A DNA stretch of 64,000 nucleotides from Gellertiella hungarica (GTDB taxonomy: Bacteria > Pseudomonadota > Alphaproteobacteria > Rhizobiales > Rhizobiaceae). The stretch covers positions 1-64,000 of the forward strand of contig NZ_JACIEZ010000001.1 of the NCBI RefSeq assembly GCF_014197145.1. The letters run 5' to 3'. The translations under genes and the position numbers were made by a program. This document shows, in pieces, positions 58,022 through 64,000 of the stretch (positions are counted from its first letter, which is position 1; each line of letters starts with the position of its first letter). Under the pieces are notes generated by a model, which had not been told where the DNA came from, did no database searches, and worked only from the letters and a program-made list of their open reading frames with translations.

Positions 58022-58192
58022 TCAGTCGCGGGCGGCGTCCTTGACGCTGCCGACGGCGTTCTGAACCTTGCCCTTGGCCTTCTGCATCTTGCCATCGGCA
58101 TTCAGCTTGGCGTCGCCGAGGATCTCGCCGGCAGCTTCCTTGACGGAACCGGCGGCCTGGTTTGCGGCACCCTTGATGCGATCCTTGTCCAT
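58022..58192 (-). CDS. CsbD-family stress protein
   Basis: This 56-residue hydrophilic, Ala/Lys-rich protein starts MDKDRIKGAANQAAGSVKE, the CsbD signature. The family is induced by general stress and stationary phase; the molecular role is unknown. The ATG at 58192 follows GGAAAGGA. A GGCCCG/CGGGCC hairpin (58217-58237) lies in its leader. Confidence 0.9.
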   Translation of the reverse strand: MDKDRIKGAANQAAGSVKEAAGEILGDAKLNADGKMQKAKGKVQNAVGSVKDAARD

Positions 58193-58335
58193 GGTCGAAT
58201 CCTTTCCTTCATTGCTGGCCCGCTGGGAGAACGGGCCTCCTTCGTGAGGGGATGAAGGGCCGGCGGAAGCCGAGCCTGCAGTCCTCACCTTTCATCGCAA
58301 GTAGGGCTGGCTCGGCTCGCTCACAGGATCGGAAA

Positions 58336-59742
58336 CTACTCAATTTCCCCGGCGGGCAGGGCAAGGACGAGGCGGGCGAGCTGGGGAAGCGACCGCGAGC
58401 CGGTCTTCTTCATGATCGCGGCCCGGTGGTTTTCGACCGTGCGCTGGCTGATGCCGAGATCGGCGGCGATGTTCTTGCTGGGGTGACCGTCGAGAACCAT
58501 GGCCATGATCTGTTTCTGGCGACGGGTGAGCCCCTTCAGGGCCTGGGCCGCCTTCTCGCGGCTCTGCTGTTCCGCCTCGGTGTTGCGGGCGCGCGACAGG
58601 GCGGCGCGCACGCAGGACACCAGACTGGCCGCGCTGACCGGCTTCTCGATGAAATCGCTCGCCCCCATCTTCATGGCGCTGACCGCCATCTGCACGTCGC
58701 TGCTGCCCGTCATCATGATCGAGGGAAGGGGGTGGCCGCGCCGCCCCATTTCGGCCAGGAGGTCCAGCCCGCTCATGCCGGGAAGATAGGCGTCGATCAG
58801 CAGGCATCCGTGGCTCTCGCCCTCGTAGGCGGTCAGGAAATCCTCGCAGCTTTCGAAATCGCGGACTTCCGATCCCTCGGCCTCCATCACCTCCCGCATG
58901 ACCGTGCGGATGGAGGGATCGTCGTCGATGACGAAAACGAGCGGCGCCTGCCCGTCGGCTCCTGCCGCGGGCTCCGGTTCCTCGGCCGGCGGGGCGGCGG
59001 GCGGGGGCGGGGCAAGCGGGCGCAGGGCCGCCGGTGCCGGATTGGCGAGGAGCGCCGTCAGCTGCCCGATCGTCACGCCCATGCGGTCCACGAGCATCGC
59101 CGCCTTCGGCTCCGTGACCTGCTTCTTCAGCAGGCTGTGGAGCAGCACGAGCGTCTGCAGGGGCTGGCGCAGTTCGTGGGCGGTGCCCGGCGAAGCCGGC
59201 GCCGGCGGGGCGGGCACGGAGAGCGGTATGGCCTCCCCGGAAAGGTTTTGCGAAGGCAAGAGATCGCCGGCACCGAGCAGGCGGCCCTCCGGGCCGAGCA
59301 CCTCCCGCAGGAGCGTGGCTTCGGCTTCATCGAGGGCGCCGTGCACGATCACGGCCAGCCCGTCGCGGCTGCGTGGCAGCGAGGGGAGAAGCGCCGCGAT
59401 CCGTTCCGCATCTCCCTCGCCCGGCGCCGGTCGCAGGCAGAACCGTCCCTTCTCCACGACGAGGCAGCGCCCGGCCGGCAGCAGGTGGATGGTCCCTTCG
59501 ACGAGTGCGGTGCCGTGGGAGACGGAAACGACCGGCTGATCCTCGGAGCCGGCAGAGGCGGCGGCTGCGGTGGCCGGGGCGGGGGCGAGCACCAGCAGCG
59601 TCGGCTCTCCAGTGCTCCTGCCGGAGATTTCGGCGCGAATTCTGCGCATGAGGGAAGCGAGCTCCGCCGCTCCTCCCTCCTTCATCCAGAGGAGGAAAAG
59701 GGCAGGCGCGCCTGTCTTGCGGTGGCGTTCGGTCGGCGACAT
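58336..59742 (-). CDS. Response regulator with degenerate CheB, HisKA-like, receiver and LuxR domains
   Basis: This 468-residue regulator has an unusual order. Residues 10-170 resemble a CheB methylesterase domain (EGTIHLLPAGRCLVVEKGRF) but lack its catalytic Ser-His-Asp. Residues 185-235 carry a HisKA-like motif, HELRQPLQTLVLLHSLLKK, with His189, and no HATPase follows. A Pro/Ala linker (235-265) leads to a receiver (268-385) with phosphoacceptor Asp317 (LLIDAYLPGMSG) and Lys367. A LuxR/GerE helix-turn-helix ends the protein (400-460). It resembles the C-terminal part of CheB-CheR hybrid kinases. A candidate EcfG-type promoter lies about 100 bp upstream. It is flanked by stress-protein genes it may control. 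Confidence 0.85.
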   Translation of the reverse strand: MSPTERHRKTGAPALFLLWMKEGGAAELASLMRRIRAEISGRSTGEPTLLVLAPAPATAAAASAGSEDQPVVSVSHGTALVEGTIHLLPAGRCLVVEKGRFCLRPAPGEGDAERIAALLPSLPRSRDGLAVIVHGALDEAEATLLREVLGPEGRLLGAGDLLPSQNLSGEAIPLSVPAPPAPASPGTAHELRQPLQTLVLLHSLLKKQVTEPKAAMLVDRMGVTIGQLTALLANPAPAALRPLAPPPPAAPPAEEPEPAAGADGQAPLVFVIDDDPSIRTVMREVMEAEGSEVRDFESCEDFLTAYEGESHGCLLIDAYLPGMSGLDLLAEMGRRGHPLPSIMMTGSSDVQMAVSAMKMGASDFIEKPVSAASLVSCVRAALSRARNTEAEQQSREKAAQALKGLTRRQKQIMAMVLDGHPSKNIAADLGISQRTVENHRAAIMKKTGSRSLPQLARLVLALPAGEIE

Positions 59743-60088
59743 GGCTGTTTCCCGTTACAGCGGATCGGCTGGAACATGCCCCGTGCCGCCAGCCGGGGCA
59801 CGATATCCCCACTCGCGACTCATGTCCCGCCTCGAGCCCCTAGAACGGCGAAGCCAGCCTTTGGTTCCCGTTCCGATCCCAGAAAATGCGTATAAATGCT
59901 CATGGACAGATAGTTCCCTCGCGATCCCCTTCAACCTCGCCTCGCCGGCCATAGGTATATTCCGAGCCTGCCACGGTTCCTGCCGCTTCCTACATGCCAA
60001 GGCGGAGTTCGGCGGCGGCGCTGGCTGCCTGCGTCTCTCGAAGGCCGCGCGGATCGCGGCGAACAGACAGCACCGGAGTAAAGACGAC
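59743..60088. promoter_or_regulatory. Divergent control region of the stress cluster
   Basis: These 346 bp separate the LuxR-output regulator (leftward) from the DUF883 gene (rightward). Apart from the EcfG-type promoter on the minus strand, I see a TATAAAT stretch near 59890 and no clear gene, repeat or terminator. Confidence 0.5.
59844..59868 (-). promoter_or_regulatory. Candidate EcfG (general stress sigma) promoter
   Basis: On the minus strand GGAAC (59868-59864), a 16-bp spacer and CGTT (59847-59844) match the alphaproteobacterial general-stress consensus GGAAC-N16/17-CGTT. It points to the regulator at 59742. Confidence 0.7.
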
Positions 60089-60379
60089 ATGGCCAATTCT
60101 ACCAGTGACGACATTGCAGCCCTTCGCGAAGATCTGAACAGCCTCCGAGCGGATCTTGCAAGCCTGGTATCGAACCTCAAGTCTGATGCGACGCGCGGAA
60201 TGTCGCGGGGTGCCAACCAGTTCGACGAGAACATGCAGGCCCTCTACCGCTCTGCCCTGAACAGCGGCGAGGAACATGCCCGCCAGATCGGCAGGAAGAT
60301 CGAGGATCATCCGCTGCTTGCCATCATGCTCGTGCTGGGCGCCGGCTATCTCGGCGGCCGCATGCTGAGCCGCTCATAA
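60089..60379 (+). CDS. DUF883/ElaB-YqjD-like membrane-anchored protein
   Basis: This 96-residue protein has a long N-terminal amphipathic helix (DDIAALREDLNSLRADLASL), a middle charged region and a C-terminal transmembrane helix (HPLLAIMLVLGAGYLGG). The layout is that of DUF883 proteins, some of which bind ribosomes in stationary phase. The ATG follows GGAG. The downstream gene begins 3 bp later. Confidence 0.88.
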   Translation: MANSTSDDIAALREDLNSLRADLASLVSNLKSDATRGMSRGANQFDENMQALYRSALNSGEEHARQIGRKIEDHPLLAIMLVLGAGYLGGRMLSRS

Positions 60380-60382
60380 TCC

Positions 60383-60763
60383 ATGCGCGAGCTCCTTCGC
60401 CTCCTCATCCATGTGGCCGACAGCCAGATGGCACGGGAGCGCCCCAGTCTGGTGACGCGCACGGTCTGCGGGCTCATCGCCGGGTTCTTCATGCTGGCGG
60501 CGGCCGGATGCGGCGTCGCCGCCCTGTGGATAGCCCTCCTGCCGAGCCTCGGCCCGGCAGGCGCGCCGCTTGCCATTGCCGGCCTGCTGTTCGTCATCGG
60601 GCTGGTGTTTCTGCTGGTTGCGCGGCGGCGCCCGGTCCTGGTCGTTGCCGATCCGGCTGCCGACCCCCGGCATCCGTCCGCAGGCAGCCCCCTTTCGGCC
60701 AACAGGAGTGCGCTCCTTCTCGCACTCTTCACGGCCGCCTTCCAGAGCGGCGCGCGTCGGTAA
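60383..60763 (+). CDS. Small integral membrane protein, holin-superfamily-III/YqjE-like
   Basis: This 126-residue protein has two adjacent transmembrane helices (LIAGFFMLAAAGCGVAALWI and PLAIAGLLFVIGLVFLLVA) and a charged C-terminal tail. The arrangement after a DUF883 gene mirrors the yqjD-yqjE pair of enterobacteria. The function is not known. Confidence 0.75.
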   Translation: MRELLRLLIHVADSQMARERPSLVTRTVCGLIAGFFMLAAAGCGVAALWIALLPSLGPAGAPLAIAGLLFVIGLVFLLVARRRPVLVVADPAADPRHPSAGSPLSANRSALLLALFTAAFQSGARR

Positions 60764-60784
60764 CCCAACCGCTTCGGAAATGGA

Positions 60785-60812
60785 AAAAGCCCGGTCTTCG
60801 GACCGGGCTTTT
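60785..60812. terminator. Bidirectional terminator
   Basis: A perfect 12-bp stem (AAAAGCCCGGTC with GACCGGGCTTTT) closed by a UUCG tetraloop lies between convergent genes ending at 60763 and 60837. T-runs occur on both strands. Confidence 0.92.
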
Positions 60813-60836
60813 CTGTGTCTGGCTTCCCCTTGCGGA

Positions 60837-63812
60837 TCAGGCCTTGAAGGGGCCCTCGATGCCGAAGGACTGCATCAGCGACTTGTGGCGGTTGAAGGCC
60901 TTGAGGAGTTCGGCGCCGTAACGTTCCACCAGCATCGACTGGCGGCAGGCATCCGGTGCGGAATCCAGCGCGCCGAGGATGGCGGCGAGCGTTTCAGCCG
61001 TTTCGCGGGCCGTCTTCAGCGCGGCCTTGTCGGCGGCAAGCGCCAGAACGTCCTGGCCGGTGGTGGCCCCGACGCCCTTGACGGTCTTCGCGCCGCCGGA
61101 GGTGTAGCCGGCCGGCAGGTCGCCCTTGAGGTTCACCACGCGCTTGAACTGGATCAGATCGAAGATCTGGTCGACGGCCTGCTTAGCGCCTTCGACGCGC
61201 GAGACATGCTCGGTATCGGCGGCGGCATGGGGCAGAAGCTCCAGCCGGCCCGGATATTTCTGGCCGAGCGGCAGGTAGGGCACCATCGGGCCGGAAACGG
61301 CGCCGGTTTCGGCATGGGTGAAGAGATCGGCATCGATTGCCGCATAGCGCACCTTGCCGGAAGCCAGCGCCCGGTCGAGGGCATCCGCATCCACGCCTTC
61401 GCCGCGGTCGTAGTTGAGCAGGACCGCGCCGTCATTGGCGGCGGCAAAGACGCTGTCGCCGATGAAGCCGGCATTGGCGAACTTGCCGGTTTCGGCATCG
61501 AGCGCCCCGAGGCCGGTGTGAAGCGAGAGCACGTCGGCGCCCCTGGCTGCCTCTTCCTTGGTCGCGGCCCAGGTGAAGCCTTCGCTTTCGATCCACTCCT
61601 TGTGGCGCTCGCGGGCGAAGATCTTGACCTTCATGCCGAAGGCGCTGGCGAGCTTGGCGAGTTCGCGGCCGATATTGCCGTAGCCGAACACGGCCATGAC
61701 CTTGCCTTCCAGCTTCTCGGTCGGGAATTCGCGCAGGTTGCGGCCCGTGTCGAACTTTCCGGCGGCGGTGAGCGCGTGCATCTTCTCGACGGCGAGATCG
61801 GGGAGCACCTTGAGGAGTGCCTTCATGGCCATCTGCGCGGTGGCGCGGGAGTTGAAGCTCGGCGTGTTCATCAGAACCGCGTGGCCGCCCTCGCCATTGC
61901 CGCCGCCCCAGGAGGCGGAGCCCATGTTGCCGGTGCCGGCGCCGATGCGCACGCCGCCGAACTCGAACTGCGCGCCCTTCGGCAGGAAGGTGGCGGCTGC
62001 GATCACGGCGTCATACTGGCCGTTGCCGGCAACGGCCATGATCTCGGCTTCGGTGGAGATGTCGGGCACGTAGAAGAAGTGCAGCTTGCCCTTTTCGAGC
62101 GCCTGGCCGTCCTCGTAGCCCTTCTCGTGGAAGACGCCGCCCTTGGCTTCGACGTAAGCCTTGACTTCCGAATGATCCGGCTCGCCCTTGGCATCGAACT
62201 TCAGGCCGACGCGGTCGCAGACCAGCACCTTGTAGGCGCGGTTCGGATCGTCCTTGCGTTCGGTGGCGGAAGCCCTGGCTTCGGCTTCGAAGGTCACGCC
62301 CTGCTTTGCAAGTTCCTCTTCCAGCACGGCGATCTTGGCGCGGTGATAGGCGTAATGCAGGTTGTCGAGCAGCGCCGTCACGTCGGAGATCGGGCGGATG
62401 CCGCCGATCCAGGCGCGGTAGTCGCCGGGCGTGCCGGGGAAGGCGTTGATGTAGCGGGCGACATCGAGGCCGGCCTCGTAGGTGCCGTTCGGATGGGTCA
62501 CGCCGTCATAGGACAGGATGTTCTTCGAATAGGCGACGATGCGGGCATGGATCGCCGGATCGGTGATGTCGGCATCCTTGACCTTCAGGAGCGTCACGGC
62601 CGCACCACGGTGATCGACGCTCGAGACGCCGAGCTCGAACAGCGGATGGGCGGCCACCCAGCGGTTCACTTCCTCGCGGTTGGCGACGGAGCGGCGGTTC
62701 AGCTCCGAGACGGTGCCGATGCGCTTTTCGGCGCGCAGCAGGCCGAAGGTGGTTTCGGCAAAGGCGAGCGTCGAGAAGGTGTTGATCACGCCGCCCAGCA
62801 TCTTGTTCTGCTCGGGATCGTAGATCGGGCCGACATTGACGGTGCGCTCGCCGGTCAGCGGCTTCTTCGGATCGACGGGGGCGGCAATCTTCAGCTGGCG
62901 CGGGATCGCCCAGGAGGGCTGCTTCTGGTTCCTCTCGACGAGTGCCAGCGCGGCCGGCGTGAAGGAGATGATGTAATAGCCCGAGATGCCGCCGATCGCC
63001 TTCTGGAAGGGCATGAACATGCAGCACCTGGTGATGACTTCGTTGACCAGCTTCTCGCCCCAGGGCATGGCGCCGAGCATCGAGGTGGCGTCGAGAACGA
63101 CATGGTGCTCTTCCGGGTTCATCGCGATCCAGGCGAGCAGCTGCTCGATGTCGCGGGCGGAATAGGTGGTCGCACCCGTGGTTTCATGGCCGACGCCGAT
63201 GAAGAGCTTGATGCCCATCGCCTTCAGCTCTTCGGCACTCGGCACGATGCCTTCTTCCTTGGCGAAGTGGATGCGGCTTTCGTCGCCGTTCTTGGCATAG
63301 CGCATCATCTCGATGATCTGCGCGCCCCAGGACTGGCGGAAGAAGCCGGACGACTTGGCCTCTTCGCTTTCGGGACGCAGCGTGTCGACGAAGACGTGCT
63401 GGGAGGGATCGTTGGTGGTGATGAGGTGCAGGGCGGCAGCGGTGAAGCCGGAATGGCCGCCGCCGAGGCCGACGGCCATCTTGTTGGCCTTAGGGAATTC
63501 GAAGTAGCGGTGGATCTCGCGCATCATGTCCAGCAGGAACTTGTCCGCCGGATAGCCGCGATGCATGGAACGGCCGATTTCGGCAGCGGTGAACGGGCCG
63601 AGATCGTTGCCCTTGTCGTCGAGCTTGCGGTAGTTCTGCTCCAGCCAGCGCTCGAACTCGAACTTGATGAAGCGGCTGTCGGCCTCGTCGGCTGCGCCGT
63701 CGGTGATCGGGCCCACGCCGAAGAAGGGGTTCGCGGTGCGTGCGGGCGGACCGTTGCGGGTCGCCTCAAGCGAAGCAGCACGTTGAGCTTTGAGCGTTTC
63801 TACATCAGTCAT
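60837..63812 (-). CDS. Fusion of a SerC-like PLP enzyme and a SerA-like D-2-hydroxyacid dehydrogenase
   Basis: This 991-residue protein joins two domains. Residues 30-510 form a class V PLP fold resembling phosphoserine aminotransferase: GLGGGHSGFTAAALHL, the HETTGATT motif, Asp241 (VVLDATSM) and the likely Schiff-base Lys271 (MPFQKAIGG). Residues 527-905 form a D-2-hydroxyacid dehydrogenase resembling phosphoglycerate dehydrogenase: Rossmann motif GYGNIG (710-715), Arg803 (LLNYDRGEG) and His862 (LLPHAAADT). The last 85 residues match no domain I know. The two activities are consecutive steps of serine synthesis (3-phosphoglycerate to phosphoserine). A role in serine metabolism is inferred. 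The ATG at 63812 fits the relatives; upstream in-frame starts are less likely. The 188 bp upstream to the window end show no other gene. Confidence 0.82.
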   Translation of the reverse strand: MTDVETLKAQRAASLEATRNGPPARTANPFFGVGPITDGAADEADSRFIKFEFERWLEQNYRKLDDKGNDLGPFTAAEIGRSMHRGYPADKFLLDMMREIHRYFEFPKANKMAVGLGGGHSGFTAAALHLITTNDPSQHVFVDTLRPESEEAKSSGFFRQSWGAQIIEMMRYAKNGDESRIHFAKEEGIVPSAEELKAMGIKLFIGVGHETTGATTYSARDIEQLLAWIAMNPEEHHVVLDATSMLGAMPWGEKLVNEVITRCCMFMPFQKAIGGISGYYIISFTPAALALVERNQKQPSWAIPRQLKIAAPVDPKKPLTGERTVNVGPIYDPEQNKMLGGVINTFSTLAFAETTFGLLRAEKRIGTVSELNRRSVANREEVNRWVAAHPLFELGVSSVDHRGAAVTLLKVKDADITDPAIHARIVAYSKNILSYDGVTHPNGTYEAGLDVARYINAFPGTPGDYRAWIGGIRPISDVTALLDNLHYAYHRAKIAVLEEELAKQGVTFEAEARASATERKDDPNRAYKVLVCDRVGLKFDAKGEPDHSEVKAYVEAKGGVFHEKGYEDGQALEKGKLHFFYVPDISTEAEIMAVAGNGQYDAVIAAATFLPKGAQFEFGGVRIGAGTGNMGSASWGGGNGEGGHAVLMNTPSFNSRATAQMAMKALLKVLPDLAVEKMHALTAAGKFDTGRNLREFPTEKLEGKVMAVFGYGNIGRELAKLASAFGMKVKIFARERHKEWIESEGFTWAATKEEAARGADVLSLHTGLGALDAETGKFANAGFIGDSVFAAANDGAVLLNYDRGEGVDADALDRALASGKVRYAAIDADLFTHAETGAVSGPMVPYLPLGQKYPGRLELLPHAAADTEHVSRVEGAKQAVDQIFDLIQFKRVVNLKGDLPAGYTSGGAKTVKGVGATTGQDVLALAADKAALKTARETAETLAAILGALDSAPDACRQSMLVERYGAELLKAFNRHKSLMQSFGIEGPFKA

Positions 63813-64000
63813 TTTTGCGGAACCCCACCGTAAGGAGAATGGCACGAGGAAAAGTGCCGGCATCTTATCGATGGCCGGTTGGCGTGTAGGCTTGGATACG
63901 TCACATCTTGTCTAAAAACGCCCAGAGAAACGATTGTTTCAGCGCTTTCGTGCCGGTTTTTCCCAAAAGCGTGCCGCAAAACGCCAAGCGGGCATTGATC

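Noticed and set aside
60570-63833. A very long plus-strand open frame (over 1000 codons) opposite the SerC-SerA-like gene
   Set aside because: It is antisense to a protein with clear catalytic motifs; its translation is low-complexity and His/Arg/Gly-rich, as expected for the complement of GC-rich coding DNA.

Overview
The window is GC-rich alphaproteobacterial DNA, most likely from a member of the Rhizobiaceae or a close relative in the Hyphomicrobiales. Reasons: codon use strongly favouring G/C, very many ABC importers and GntR-type regulators, a LOV histidine kinase of the HisKA_2/HWE type common in this order, an EcfG-type promoter (GGAAC-N16-CGTT) next to a stress-protein cluster, and a C-rich palindromic repeat family of a kind scattered through rhizobial intergenic DNA. 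No rRNA, tRNA, insertion sequence, prophage or CRISPR array was seen. Starts were chosen from ribosome binding sites and gene overlaps, and several are GTG or TTG.

Region 1 (16-18711, almost all minus strand) is a nitrogen-compound uptake and catabolism island of two operons. The first (genes 16-12634) holds a hydantoin-racemase-like protein, a dihydroorotase/allantoinase-like hydrolase, a VOC protein, a complete peptide-type ABC importer, a second solute-binding protein without signal peptide, an amidohydrolase, a DapA-like aldolase/lyase and an atypical SDR. A GntR regulator at 12830 is divergent from it. The second (13735-18711) holds a polar amino-acid-type ABC importer, a class V PLP enzyme and a D-hydantoinase/dihydropyrimidinase. 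A FadR-type regulator at 18871 is divergent, with a large palindrome between. Together they look built to import and open cyclic amides or ureides and process the products.

Region 2 (19596-27799) is a peptide importer with an M24B Xaa-Pro aminopeptidase, divergent from an XRE-cupin regulator. Region 3 (27820-33362) holds small regulator-enzyme units: a MarR gene divergent from a PPOX-fold and metallo-beta-lactamase pair, and an ArsR-SRPBCC fusion divergent from a methyltransferase, a double-GNAT protein and a cytosolic ligand-binding protein. Clear palindromes lie between the divergent genes. Region 4 (33390-35684) is a cystine-type amino-acid importer. Region 5 (35685-36456) is a gene-free repeat region with a 49-bp perfect inverted repeat.

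Region 6 (36457-41995) carries a dimethylglycine/sarcosine-dehydrogenase-like flavoprotein, a serine hydrolase, an SDR and a formaldehyde-dehydrogenase-like zinc enzyme. Region 7 (42115-43661) is a LOV blue-light histidine kinase and its single-domain response regulator. Region 8 (43934-48946) is a TetR-controlled RND efflux operon. Region 9 (49251-57280) is an AmiC/AmiR-type amide sensor and antiterminator pair heading an operon with a peptide-type ABC importer, a formamidase/acetamidase and a fused double ATPase. Region 10 (57348-60763) is a stress cluster (DUF3309, PRC-barrel, CsbD, DUF883 and a holin-like membrane protein) around an unusual regulator with a degenerate CheB domain, a lone HisKA-like motif, a receiver and a LuxR output. 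Region 11 (60837-63812) is a 991-residue protein that joins a SerC-like PLP enzyme to a SerA-like dehydrogenase.
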